NCBI RefSeq assembly: GCF_002236105.1
Contig: NZ_NIWU01000007.1
Location: 62,001 to 126,000, forward strand
DNA from: Pseudomonas umsongensis
GTDB lineage: Bacteria > Pseudomonadota > Gammaproteobacteria > Pseudomonadales > Pseudomonadaceae
Length of the DNA stretch: 64,000 nucleotides
Direction: 5' to 3'
Shown here one piece after another: positions 9,180-18,800 of this stretch. Position 1 is the first letter of the stretch. Every line of letters begins with the position of its first letter. The translations under genes and the position numbers were made by a program. Below the pieces are notes generated by a model. It ran no database searches, was not told the origin of the DNA, and saw only the letters and a list, made by a program, of their open reading frames with translations.

Positions 9180-9258
9180 AAGATCGCAGCCTTCGGCAGC
9201 TCCTACAGGTGGGTGCATGGCTTGCCTTTTTAGGCGCTGCCGAAGGCTGCGATCTTTT
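9180..9258. repeat. REP family A inverted pair (variant)
   Basis: GATCGCAGCCTTCGGCAGC with TCCTACAG and the inverted copy GCTGCCGAAGGCTGCGATC. Both arms carry the same CTTCGG / CCGAAG substitution compared with the other family A copies, so the pair changed together. It abuts the luxR-type stop codon. Confidence 0.88.
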
Positions 9259-10061
9259 CAGGCGTTTTGTGCCTGGAGAAAAATCGAAAACAGCTCGGAC
9301 TGGGACTTGATCCCCAGCTTGCTGTACATGTGTTTCTTATGGACTTTCACGGTCTCGATGGAGATTTCCAGTTTGCGGGCGATTTCCTTGCTGGAGCAGC
9401 CGCTGAGCATCAAGCGCCCGACATCCAGCTCCCGGGCGGTCAATTGTGCGCCCATGAGTTGCTGCACCGAAGCTTCCAGTTGCACGCGCCAGTCGCCTTG
9501 TACCGGCGCGGGGGCAGAGGCCGCCAGCACTTCGTTGGTCTCGTAGGGCAGGCGCTGGCGCAACAACCCGAGCACCCAGGGCTGGATCAGCGAAAGCAGG
9601 GCAATCTGCTGCGCACTGAAGCGTTGCTGGCTGCCCAGTGACAGGCACAAGGTGCGATCGCCCTCCAGTTGGCAATTAAACTGTATTTCGTCGGCCACGA
9701 CATTCACACGAAAGTATCGTTGATAGTACTCGGTGAGTTCGAACTGCTCCGGCGCGACTTCCGACAGGCGATACAAACCGCTGCGCGACTGCTCGCGGCA
9801 GGCGATATAGAACGGGTCGAGCAGGTACAGGCCGCGCAGGTAATCCTGGAACAGCGGGTCGGGGCTGGCGTCAATGCCTGGGCATTCAGCAAACACCTGT
9901 GGGTGCTGGTCGGCGCTGAACAGCAAGGCCACCCAGCTATCGCAGGGCACGTATTGATCCAGCAAGCGCACCAACTGCGTCCAGAAATTGGGCTTGTCCA
10001 AGGCATCGATCAATTGCCCGACCGAGCGGTGCCAGGCGATGTCGTCCAACGCGAGTGTCAT
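9258..10061 (-). CDS. LuxR-family transcriptional regulator
   Basis: 267 residues. The C-terminal HTH (about 200-262) is LuxR/NarL type: LTARELDVGRLMLSGCSSKEIA-x-KLEIS-x-ETVKVHKKHMYSKLG. The N-terminal 190 residues are an undefined sensor region without a receiver Asp pocket or an evident autoinducer-binding signature. It is divergent from the nitrilase-family gene with a 118-bp shared upstream region, so local control of that hydrolase is the simplest guess. Ligand unknown. Confidence 0.85.
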   Translation of the reverse strand: MTLALDDIAWHRSVGQLIDALDKPNFWTQLVRLLDQYVPCDSWVALLFSADQHPQVFAECPGIDASPDPLFQDYLRGLYLLDPFYIACREQSRSGLYRLSEVAPEQFELTEYYQRYFRVNVVADEIQFNCQLEGDRTLCLSLGSQQRFSAQQIALLSLIQPWVLGLLRQRLPYETNEVLAASAPAPVQGDWRVQLEASVQQLMGAQLTARELDVGRLMLSGCSSKEIARKLEISIETVKVHKKHMYSKLGIKSQSELFSIFLQAQNA

Positions 10062-10179
10062 GCCTCTACCCCTATCGTGTTACCCCGGCGGCGTGATTTT
10101 CGACCGCGTGCTTGCTGCGCATACTGGCGCACACACAACGACCGGGCAATCTTTCCGGCGTTCAGAACAAGGACTCCCC

Positions 10180-11001
10180 ATGAAAGTCGAACTCGCCCAA
10201 TTGGCGGGCCGTGACAATGACACGGCTTACAACCTCGAACGTGCCCTGGCGGCGATCAACGCCTGCGCTGCCGATACGCAACTGATCATGTTCCCGGAAA
10301 GCCACCTGATGGGCTTCCCGTGCACGGAGTCCGTGGCCGAGGTTGCCGAACCGCTGGAGGGCCCGACCGTCAGTGCGATTGTCGCAGCCGCCCGTGATCG
10401 CAACATTGCCGTGGTCATCGGCACCAGCGAGCGCGACAACGGCCGGTTCTACAACACTACGTTGCTGATTACCCCCGAGGGTATCGCCCTCAAGTATCGC
10501 AAGACGCACCTGTGGCCGTCGGAGCGTGGCGTGTATGAAGCCGGTGATCGCTTCGCCACCTGCCTGTGGAACGGGGTGCGAGTTGGTTTGCTGATCTGCT
10601 ACGACATCGAGTTCCCGGAAACCGCACGCGCCCTGGCGCAACTGGGTGCCGAATTGTTATTGGTGACCAATGGCAACATGGACCCCTACGGTCCCACTCA
10701 CCGCACGGCGATCATGGCCCGAGCCCAGGAAAACCAGGCGTTTGCACTGATGGTCAACCGGGTGGAAGAGGGCGATGGCGGTGTGTTGTTTGCTGGCGGC
10801 AGTGCGTTGGTGGATCCCTTGGGCACGCTGTTGTTCGAGGCCGGGCGTGACGAGGGGCAGTTTGCACTGGACCTGGACCTGGAGCGGTTGACGGCGGCGC
10901 GTCGGGATTATCGATACCTGGAGGATCAACGGCTGAAGTTGCCAGGGGAATTGGTCGAACATGCTTGTGGATTGCGGGAGCTGATGATTCCTGCGCGTTA
11001 A
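10180..11001 (+). CDS. Carbon-nitrogen hydrolase (nitrilase superfamily amidase)
   Basis: 273 residues. The nitrilase-superfamily catalytic triad is visible: Glu in MFPESHLMG (about 44), Lys in YRKTHLWPSE (about 111) and Cys in LLICYDIEFPE (about 143). It hydrolyses an amide or nitrile C-N bond, likely in the cytoplasm as no signal peptide is seen. Length and N-terminus (MKVELAQLAGRD) resemble the short stereoselective amidases of Pseudomonas, but the substrate is not readable. Start at 10180 was chosen by the AAGGA Shine-Dalgarno about 8 bp upstream. Divergent LuxR-type regulator next door. Confidence 0.85.
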   Translation: MKVELAQLAGRDNDTAYNLERALAAINACAADTQLIMFPESHLMGFPCTESVAEVAEPLEGPTVSAIVAAARDRNIAVVIGTSERDNGRFYNTTLLITPEGIALKYRKTHLWPSERGVYEAGDRFATCLWNGVRVGLLICYDIEFPETARALAQLGAELLLVTNGNMDPYGPTHRTAIMARAQENQAFALMVNRVEEGDGGVLFAGGSALVDPLGTLLFEAGRDEGQFALDLDLERLTAARRDYRYLEDQRLKLPGELVEHACGLRELMIPAR

Positions 11002-11003
11002 CT

Positions 11004-11116
11004 GATCGTTCCCAAGCTCTGCGTGGGAATGCATCAACGGACGCTCTGCGTTCGGCTTTTGATTTGGGACGCGGAGCGTCCCGGGCTGCATTCCCACGCG
11101 GAGCGTGGGAACGATC
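11004..11116. repeat. Repeat family F (GATCGTTCCC ... GGGAACGATC)
   Basis: A 113-bp element with GATCGTTCCCAAGCTCTGCG at one end and its inverted copy at the other, plus an internal GGGACGCGGAGCGTCCC hairpin. A second copy lies at 31390-31500 with the same internal layout. Confidence 0.88.
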
Positions 11117-11185
11117 AACTCGACTCCTACACAATCGGTGGCGGACATGTGATCCTTGGCGCTTTTGAGTCAAAGGCCTTTGTTC

Positions 11186-11620
11186 ATGTCGACGTTTGCT
11201 GCCCAATCTTGCGGACTTATCCACATCGCCGCCGCCCTGTTGATCGGCCCGGACGGCCGTACGCTGCTGGTGCGCAAGCGCGGCACCCAGGCATTCATGC
11301 AACCGGGCGGCAAGATCGAGGCCCGTGAGCAACCGGCCAGCGCACTGGCCCGGGAGCTGGAAGAGGAGTTGGGGCTGGTCATCGATCCGACGCAAGCCAC
11401 TTTCCTCGGGCAGTTCTCGGCCCCTGCCGCCAATGAACCGGGTTTTGTCGTACAGGCCGAACTGTTTCTGCTGACCATCGACACCGATGTGTCCCCGGCC
11501 GCCGAGATCGAAGAGGTGCTCTGGATTGATCCGGGTACCGACGGTGGTGTCGTTCTGGCGCCATTGACACGGGACCTGATCCTGCCGTTTTATCGAGCTT
11601 CGCTGACCGCGACCGCCTGA
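11186..11620 (+). CDS. Nudix hydrolase
   Basis: 144 residues. It contains a full Nudix box, G-x5-E-x7-REL-x-EE-x-GL: GKIEAREQPASALA then RELEEELGL, residues about 43-65. It hydrolyses a nucleoside diphosphate linked to another group, using Mg2+; the substrate is unknown. The reading frame opens at 11156, but MSTFAAQSCG at 11186 is preferred as the compact family start. It ends 24 bp before the LysE-family gene and probably shares its transcript. Confidence 0.86.
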   Translation: MSTFAAQSCGLIHIAAALLIGPDGRTLLVRKRGTQAFMQPGGKIEAREQPASALARELEEELGLVIDPTQATFLGQFSAPAANEPGFVVQAELFLLTIDTDVSPAAEIEEVLWIDPGTDGGVVLAPLTRDLILPFYRASLTATA

Positions 11621-11644
11621 TCATTTACGCAAAGGACTTCGCCC

Positions 11645-12283
11645 ATGATCCCGCTTCAAGACCTGCTGATTTTCGCCGCTGCCGCGTTGTTGATGGTGCT
11701 GACACCGGGGCCGAACATGATCTACCTGATCTCCCGTTCGATCTGCCAGGGCCGCAAGGCTGGGGTCACTTCGTTGCTCGGCGTGGTCGCGGGTTTCTTT
11801 GTGCATCTGTTCGCCGCCGCGGCCGGGTTGACCGCCGTGTTCCTGGCGGTGCCGATGGCCTACGAAGTGTTGAAGTGGGCCGGCGCACTGTATCTGTTGT
11901 GGCTCGCCTGGCAGGCGGTCAAGCCGGGAGCGCGTTCGCCGTTCGAAGCGCAACAACTACCACCGGATTCGTCGCGCAAGTTGATCACCATGGGTTTTCT
12001 CACCAGCGCCCTGAATCCGAAGATTGCGGTGTTCTACCTGTCGGTGTTTCCGCAATTCATCACCCCTGAGCACGGTTCGGTGTTCACTCAAAGTATCGTC
12101 CTGGGCCTGACCCAGATCAGCGTCAGTTTCTGCGTGAACCTGATGATCGCCCTGTTCGCGTCGGGCATCGCGTCATGGTTTGTCAGCAATCCGACCTGGC
12201 TGGCATTGCAGCGTTATTTCATGGGCTTTGTGTTGTCGGCACTGGCGTTGCGCTTGATGCTCGAGCAAAAACGGATGGCCTGA
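11645..12283 (+). CDS. LysE-family translocator (amino acid exporter)
   Basis: 212 residues and six hydrophobic helices. The LysE/RhtB signature LTPGPNMIYLISRS (about 20-33) and the LNPK motif near residue 120 are present. It exports amino acids or homoserine/threonine-like solutes through the inner membrane. A Shine-Dalgarno (AAAGGA) precedes the ATG. Downstream partner of the Nudix gene. A paired GC-rich repeat follows the stop. Confidence 0.88.
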   Translation: MIPLQDLLIFAAAALLMVLTPGPNMIYLISRSICQGRKAGVTSLLGVVAGFFVHLFAAAAGLTAVFLAVPMAYEVLKWAGALYLLWLAWQAVKPGARSPFEAQQLPPDSSRKLITMGFLTSALNPKIAVFYLSVFPQFITPEHGSVFTQSIVLGLTQISVSFCVNLMIALFASGIASWFVSNPTWLALQRYFMGFVLSALALRLMLEQKRMA

Positions 12284-12291
12284 ACAGCTTT

Positions 12292-12412
12292 TGTGGCGAG
12301 GGGACTTGTCCCCGTTGGGCTGCGAGGCGGCCCTGATACCCACGAGCAATGTTTGTCAAAAATTGCAGGGGAGTGCTTTGCACTCCAGCGGGGACAAGTC
12401 CCCTCGCCACAG
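12292..12412. repeat. Repeat family E (GGCGAGGGGACTTGTCCCC pair)
   Basis: Inverted copies of TGTGGCGAGGGGACTTGTCC at both ends of a 121-bp element. It lies between the convergent LysE-family and metR genes and could fold into a strong hairpin. Confidence 0.85.
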
Positions 12413-12419
12413 AGGTGTT

Positions 12420-13337
12420 CTAGCGCACCGCGCTAACCCCATCCAGCGTCGAAAACGACGTGTCCTTGGCCGTCAGCAAGAAGTCCCGCATGTACGGCGC
12501 ATCGAGCATGTCGGCCCGGATTGCCGCATACAGCGTCGCAAACAGGCCTTTCTCGCCCAGGCGCTTGGCCTTCACGTAGCCCCGTGAGCTGTATTCATGC
12601 AGCGCCCAATGGGGCATGCCGCACACACCGCGCCCGCTGGCCACCAGTTGCATCATCATCACCGTCAGTTCCGAGGTGCGGACCTGGGCCGGTTCGACGT
12701 CGGCCGGTTCCAGGAAGCGCGTGAAGATATCCAGCCGGTCACGTTCCACCGGATAGGTGATCAGGGTTTCGCTGAGCAAGTCTTGCGGGACGATGTAGGC
12801 CTTGCTGGCCAGGCGGTGCTGGTTCGCCACCGCGAGCATCGCTTCATAGGTAAACAGTGGCACATAGGTGATCCCTACCAGTTCCACCGGGTCGGACGTC
12901 ACCACCAGGTCCAGGTCGCCACGGGCCAGGGCGGGCAGCGGGGCGAAGGAGAAGCCCGAGGCCAGGTCCAGCTCGACTTCCGGCCAGGCGTCGCGGAACT
13001 GGTCGATGGTCGGCATCAGCCACTGGAAACAACTGTGGCACTCGATGGCCATGTGCAGGCGCCCCGCGGTGCCGCCGGCCAACCGCGCGATATCGCGCTC
13101 AGCGGCGCGCAGCAGCGGCAAGGTGGCGTCGGCCAGTTGCAGCAGGCGCAAGCCGGCACTGGTGAAACGCACCGGCTTGGTCTTGCGCACGAACAACGGC
13201 ATGCCCATGCGTTCTTCAAGTTCCTTGAACTGATGGGACAGCGCCGACTGCGTCAGGTGCAGGCGGTCGGCTGCATCCACCAGGCTATCGGCTTCGCGCA
13301 AGGCGTGCAGGGTCTTCAGGTGACGGATTTCAAGCAC
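12420..13337 (-). CDS. metR: MetR, LysR-family regulator of methionine biosynthesis
   Basis: 305 residues from a GTG start at 13337, giving MLEIRHLKTLHALREADSL, the standard MetR N-terminus. A GGAG Shine-Dalgarno lies about 8 bp upstream. N-terminal winged HTH (1-60, SLVDAADRLHLTQSALSHQF), then the LysR effector domain. MetR activates metE and related genes with homocysteine as co-effector. It is divergent from metE with a 109-bp shared region that contains a candidate binding site. The open frame continues upstream into metE's leader, but those residues are not MetR-like. Confidence 0.93.
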   Translation of the reverse strand: MLEIRHLKTLHALREADSLVDAADRLHLTQSALSHQFKELEERMGMPLFVRKTKPVRFTSAGLRLLQLADATLPLLRAAERDIARLAGGTAGRLHMAIECHSCFQWLMPTIDQFRDAWPEVELDLASGFSFAPLPALARGDLDLVVTSDPVELVGITYVPLFTYEAMLAVANQHRLASKAYIVPQDLLSETLITYPVERDRLDIFTRFLEPADVEPAQVRTSELTVMMMQLVASGRGVCGMPHWALHEYSSRGYVKAKRLGEKGLFATLYAAIRADMLDAPYMRDFLLTAKDTSFSTLDGVSAVR

Positions 13338-13380
13338 CGTGGGGCTCCATGAGGAAAACTTGTGATCAACACGAAAAGGT

Positions 13381-13393
13381 TGAGTTTGTCTCA
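13381..13393. promoter_or_regulatory. Candidate MetR binding site
   Basis: TGAGTTTGTCTCA is a 4+5+4 palindrome that fits the MetR consensus TGAA-N5-TTCA with one symmetric A/T to G/C change in each arm, and also the LysR T-N11-A rule. It sits between divergent metR and metE, 54 bp before the metE ATG. Confidence 0.6.
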
Positions 13394-13446
13394 TGATGGC
13401 TTCGCTGTCGACAATAGCGCCATCTTTTACCCAGGAGCAATTCGAC

Positions 13447-15759
13447 ATGGCCGTAGCCCACACCCTTGGTTTCCCCCGCATCGGTGCCGACCGCGAACTG
13501 AAAAAAGCCCTCGAATCCTACTGGAAGGGCGACCTTGACCAACAGGCGCTGAAAAACGTCGGTCGCCAATTGCGCGCCCGCCACTGGCAATTGCAGAAAG
13601 ACGCCGGTATCGACCTGCTGCCGGTCGGCGACTTTGCCTGGTATGACCAGGTACTGACTCATTCCCTGGCCTTCGGCGTAATCCCCGAGCGTTTCGACAG
13701 CACCCGCGACGCGCGTGGCCTGCCGACCCTCGACACGCTGTTCGCCATGGCCCGTGGCGCCACGGCGAGCTGCTGCGGCGCGGAGCACGGCTCAGAGCAA
13801 TACGCCCAGGAACTGACCAAGTGGTTCGACACCAATTACCACTACCTGGTCCCGGAATTCAGCGCTGACCAGCAGTTCACGCTGAGCTGGGAACAGCTGT
13901 TCGATGAAGTCGATGAAGCCAAGGCCCTGGGGCACACCGTCAAGCCGGTGATCATCGGCCCGCTGACTTACCTGTGGCTGGGCAAAGTCAAAGGCCAGGA
14001 CTTCGATAAACTCGACCTGTTGGAACGCCTGCTGCCGGTCTACAACGAAATCCTCGTGCGTCTCGCTGCCCAAGGCGTGGAGTGGGTACAGATCGATGAA
14101 CCGATCCTGACCCTCGACTTGCCGCAGGAATGGAAAAACGCCTTTGAACGGGCCTACCACATCCTGCAGTACTCGCCGCTGAAAAAGCTGCTGGCCACTT
14201 ACTTCAGCGGCCTGCAGGACAACCTTGGCCTGGCTGTCGGCCTGCCGGTGCAAGGCTTGCACATCGATGCGGTGCGTGCGCCGGATCAACTGCTGCACGT
14301 GCTCGATCGCCTGCCAACCTACAAGATTCTCTCGGTGGGTCTGGTCAATGGCCGCAACGTCTGGCGCTGCGAGCTGGAACCGGTGCTGGCGCAACTGCAA
14401 TTTGCCCAGGAGCGTTTTGGCGACAACCTGTGGGTCAGCACCTCCTGTTCGCTGCTGCACAGCCCGGTAGACCTGGAGCGTGAAGACAAGCTCGATCCGG
14501 AACTGAAAAGCTGGCTGGCGTTTGCGGTGCAGAAATGTGGCGAAATCGCGGTACTGCGCGATGCCCTGAATGATCCGCAAGCACCCAAAGTGCAAGCGGC
14601 GCTGGCTCAAAGCCGTGCCATTGCGACCAGCCGCGCCGAGTCGCCGCGTATTCACAAGGCCCAGGTACAGGCGCGGATCAACGCCATCGTTGCCACGGAC
14701 AGCCAGCGTCATTCACCGTTTGCCAAACGCATCGAGCAACAGCGCGCACGCTTGAAGTTGCCAGCGTTCCCGACCACCACCATCGGCTCGTTTCCGCAGA
14801 CTGGCTCGATTCGCCTGGCGCGTCAGGCCTTCAAGCAAGGCAAGCTGTCGGCCAACGATTACACCGATGCCATGCACCACGAAATTCGCCACGCCGTGCA
14901 GATTCAGGAGCGTCTGGGGCTGGACGTGCTGGTGCATGGCGAAGCCGAACGCAATGACATGGTCGAGTACTTCGCCGAACAGCTGGATGGGTATGCCTTT
15001 ACCCGCTTCGGATGGGTGCAGAGCTACGGTTCGCGCTGTGTGAAACCGGCAATCATCTATGGCGACCTGAGCCGTCCCAAAGCCATGACGGTCGACTGGA
15101 TCAGCTACGCGCAGAGCCAGACCGACAAGGTCATGAAAGGCATGCTTACCGGTCCCGTGACCATGCTGATGTGGTCATTCCCCCGCGAAGACGTGTCACG
15201 CAAAGTCCAGGCGCAGCAACTGGCCCTCGCCCTGCGCGATGAGGTGCTGGATCTGGAAGCCGCCGGCATCAAGATCGTACAGATCGACGAAGCGGCGTTC
15301 CGCGAAGGGCTGCCACTGCGCCGGGCGCAATGGCAGGAGTATCTGGAGTGGGCGGTAGAGGCGTTCCGCTTGAGCGCCAGCGGTGTGCGTGACGAAACGC
15401 AGATTCACACCCACATGTGCTACAGCGAGTTCAACGATGTGATCGAGGCCATCGCAGCGATGGACGCCGATGTGATCACCATTGAAACCTCGCGTTCGGA
15501 CATGGAGTTGCTGCAAGCCTTTGAGGCGTTCGACTACCCGAACGATATCGGTCCGGGTGTCTACGACATCCATTCGCCACGGGTGCCGGACACCGCCGAA
15601 ATGGTCAAATTGATCAGCAAGGCCGTCAAGCGGATCCCGGCCGAGCGGCTGTGGGTCAACCCCGATTGTGGTTTGAAGACCCGGGCGTGGCCGGAAACCG
15701 AGGCTGCCTTGGTGAACATGGTCGCCGCGGCACGACAACTGCGCAGCCAACTGGCTTGA
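13447..15759 (+). CDS. metE: Cobalamin-independent methionine synthase
   Basis: 770 residues, the standard MetE length. N-terminal domain begins MAVAHTLGFPRIGADRELK. The C-terminal catalytic half has TTTIGSFPQTG (about 440), the zinc-ligand segments HTHMCYSEF (about 655; His and Cys) and NPDCGLKTR (about 738; Cys). It transfers methyl from 5-methyltetrahydropteroyl-polyglutamate to homocysteine. Start at 13447 follows an AGGAGC Shine-Dalgarno. Divergent from metR, which fits MetR activation. I see no cobalamin riboswitch in the short leader. A long hairpin follows the stop. Confidence 0.97.
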   Translation: MAVAHTLGFPRIGADRELKKALESYWKGDLDQQALKNVGRQLRARHWQLQKDAGIDLLPVGDFAWYDQVLTHSLAFGVIPERFDSTRDARGLPTLDTLFAMARGATASCCGAEHGSEQYAQELTKWFDTNYHYLVPEFSADQQFTLSWEQLFDEVDEAKALGHTVKPVIIGPLTYLWLGKVKGQDFDKLDLLERLLPVYNEILVRLAAQGVEWVQIDEPILTLDLPQEWKNAFERAYHILQYSPLKKLLATYFSGLQDNLGLAVGLPVQGLHIDAVRAPDQLLHVLDRLPTYKILSVGLVNGRNVWRCELEPVLAQLQFAQERFGDNLWVSTSCSLLHSPVDLEREDKLDPELKSWLAFAVQKCGEIAVLRDALNDPQAPKVQAALAQSRAIATSRAESPRIHKAQVQARINAIVATDSQRHSPFAKRIEQQRARLKLPAFPTTTIGSFPQTGSIRLARQAFKQGKLSANDYTDAMHHEIRHAVQIQERLGLDVLVHGEAERNDMVEYFAEQLDGYAFTRFGWVQSYGSRCVKPAIIYGDLSRPKAMTVDWISYAQSQTDKVMKGMLTGPVTMLMWSFPREDVSRKVQAQQLALALRDEVLDLEAAGIKIVQIDEAAFREGLPLRRAQWQEYLEWAVEAFRLSASGVRDETQIHTHMCYSEFNDVIEAIAAMDADVITIETSRSDMELLQAFEAFDYPNDIGPGVYDIHSPRVPDTAEMVKLISKAVKRIPAERLWVNPDCGLKTRAWPETEAALVNMVAAARQLRSQLA

Positions 15760-15762
15760 GGA

Positions 15763-15797
15763 CGATAACGGGAGTGGTTCAACCGCTCCCGTTATCG
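15763..15797. terminator. Bidirectional terminator-like hairpin
   Basis: CGATAACGGGAGTGGTT / AACCGCTCCCGTTATCG, a 17-bp stem with one G-T pair and a one-base gap, between convergent metE and the giant gene. No strong T run, so it may act as a transcript end or stabiliser for both. Confidence 0.7.
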
Positions 15798-15801
15798 CGT
15801 G

Positions 15802-18800
15802 TCAGGCCTGATCGAAATGTCGCAATACCGTTGACCGTTTGCCAATGTCGGCATAGGGCAGGGTGGCGTCATCGGCGTGGGTCAGATACCGGTACTGCGG
15901 CAGTTTCAGGTGCGCCTTTTCGAATTCGGCGAAGGCGGGTGTGGCCTTGCTGTAATGAAAATGGGCGTACCACAACACGTTGGACGGGACGCTGGTCAGG
16001 TCCCAGATTTCGTATTCCTGCAGGTAGTCGGCTCGGCCACCCGGGCGTTTTCGCAGGCTTTTGATCGGGCTGGTTTTACGTATCTCCACAGCGTTGTGGG
16101 TAATCAAGTCATCGAGCATGCCATCCGTAGGGTTTTTGCTCAGTAGCGACTGCCGAGTACGCATCTGGCGTCCGGTGGCGATCAGTTCCGTCGCCTTGTT
16201 ACGCAGTTGCTCGATGACGGGGCTCTGTGGAACAACGGCTTCGATGTCCAGCGCCCGCCGCGTCAGCTCGCTGGCTTCACTGACCATCATGTGCTCCAGA
16301 TCGACCGGGAGCATGTCTTGCGCCGCATAGGTTTCGATCTTCGACTGGTAGGCCTGCTGCGACTGAAGGCGGTTACGGGCGTCTTCGAGCATGGCGGCAG
16401 GGTTCCTTTGCGCGGGACGAGCGGTCGGCGCTGCTGGATTGAGCAAGCGAAACTTGCCGTTTGCACCCTGTTCCCACGTTTCCTGGACACCACCCTGGCC
16501 AGTCAGGATGTATTGGTGCTTCTGGGTTGTCGGCTCCCAGCGTTCGACCCCGATTAACAGATGGTCGTCTTCAGTGGTGAAGATTTTCTTGCTGCGTTGC
16601 CCGGAGGGCAGGGCTGGAGCCGGTTGGTCGATAGCCTTGCGTGCCCGTTCGGCCATTTTCTCGATACCCTCGAGCAAGGGCGCAACAGCGTCGAGATGAA
16701 AGTGCCCGGGGTAGCTGGCGGTCCAGGCGTTCATGCCGCGACGAAATTGCTGATAGTGCTCAAGGCACTCCTGAAGAATCTGATTGCGCTGGGCTCGGTT
16801 GGCGGTGACTTCCGGCAGGCTGTATTGGGTAAACAATGCACGGTCGACTTTGGTCCGCAGGCTGTCGACCTGGGCCTGTAGATGGAACCAGGAGAGATCC
16901 TGTGTCGTGTCGAAGCGCTGGACGGTTTCCAGCAAATGCCCGGTTTTCAAGTAAAGCAGATTGGCTTCACTCAGGCGTGCGTTCAACATCGTTACTTCGG
17001 GCGTCATTTGCGCCTTTTCGGTACTGATCGTAATGCGCTCGTACCACCGCTTGAGCTCGCCCATTGCCGTTTCCATCTGCCCCAGGTGGCCGATCAGTTC
17101 GACGCGAATTTTTCGGATGTCTTGCAGAATCCGAAGGCGTTCGGCGTGCGCGTTGTCCGGTAACTCGTCCAGTTGGTCGATTAGAGCGTCGATCCTGTCC
17201 ATGAGCGGGTTAGCTCGATGATTGATGAAAAAGACCCGCTGCTTTTGGCGATCGGCGATCACGAGGGCATCATTACTTTGCATGTCCTTGAGTACACGCC
17301 GTTTGTTGCCATGTGTCAGGGGCGCCAGTTCGACCAGCGTCTGATAGTGCCTGTTGACTATTTCGATGTCGCTGAGACAGGCTGTATCGGCGGCTGGCAA
17401 CAGGTCCGGGCGGGCTTCGACGGGGCTGCTGTTGTACCGGTTCAGCGTTGCGTTAGTGCCCTGGATCCGGGTCTCGATTTGCGGCGCCAAGTCATCGGCG
17501 GCTTCGGTCAATTCATGGTGACGACGAAACACCCGATCGGCCCACCAGCGTGGCAGTCGCTCGCGAATGGCGGCCGGCCAGAGCGGGTCGAAGGTGTCCG
17601 CCAGATGTCCGAGCACGCCACCACCACCCAGCCCGCCGCCGTCGAAAGTCGACCCGTAAACACCGAACCAGGTGTCCCACCGGCCTGCTTCATCGAGAGC
17701 GATGGGTTGCTTGTAGGTTTTTTTATGAGTACCGCTCAGTCGCCAGCCACGTGAGTCCTTGCTCAGTTCAGCCTGGAAGATTCGGCCCTGGCGCGTGATG
17801 AAGTCGCCATCGGCATGACGGTAGACATTGCGATAGACACCGTGCTCGACCGGTTGCAACCCGAGGAGGGAGATTGGTTTTTCATACTCGTAACCGGCGA
17901 AACGTTGGGCGATGTGCCGCGCCTGGTTTTTTGAGGTCCGTGGCAAGGCCAGGGTGCCTTTGCCAAGCGCCTTCAACTGACGAGCCCGCGTCAACGTGCG
18001 GGCGGCTGCGGCCGATCGGGTGCCCATCGTACTGGGGAGGAGGTCCATGGCGGCATCGATCAGAGACAACAGCACCGACTCTATCTCTGTCAGGCCTTCA
18101 CCCGCGTCCGCGCGTAACAGCGCTGCGACAGCCCGATTGGCGCTGCTCCAGGCATCGTAGAGAGCAATGGCTGCGCCCACGTAGGGCACAAGGCCCAAGG
18201 CCATTTTTATGTAGTTCAACGCCTTCGGTCCGCTGAGCGCGTAGCGTTCCAGGAATAACGCTTCGTTGGAACGCGATGTGCCGCGATGGGCTTCGATCAG
18301 GCGTCCCATCTGGGTATTGAGCAGGTGCGCGGCCAGTGAAGTGACCGCCGGCCAGCGTGCCCCGACACCGATCATGGCGTCGAAGTGTTTGAGGACGGCC
18401 TGGTTGATCCGGCTTTCATGAGCCCGCACGTCTCCCTGCAAAGCGCGATCGGCCAGGTAGCTGACCATCTCACTGCGCAGGCACAGGTTGAACAGGGCCT
18501 TGCGCGCGTCTTCGAGGCTGTCGTGACGGCGCAGGAACTGGCCATCGGGACTGTCGGGCAGGTACAGCAAAGTCATGCCGCTGACCTGTTCGTGAATGAA
18601 CGTCACCCCGGACAAGGTCACCGGGCCCTCGTTGGGGGTGTCCTTGCCGCCCGCGCTCAGGTAGGCCGGCAATAATTCGATGCGCTTGCCGCCCGCGAGC
18701 CAGGCTTGCGGGGTATCGGCGTCGATGGCGGCGTTCAGGACGAGCAGGTCGTCGAGGCCGATGTGTCGTTGCAGGCGTGCACACTCCCCTTGCAGCTTGA

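Noticed and set aside
13338..13446. Cobalamin or SAM riboswitch before metE
   Set aside because: The 109-bp divergent gap is too short and has no B12-box-like or SAM-aptamer pairing that I can see.
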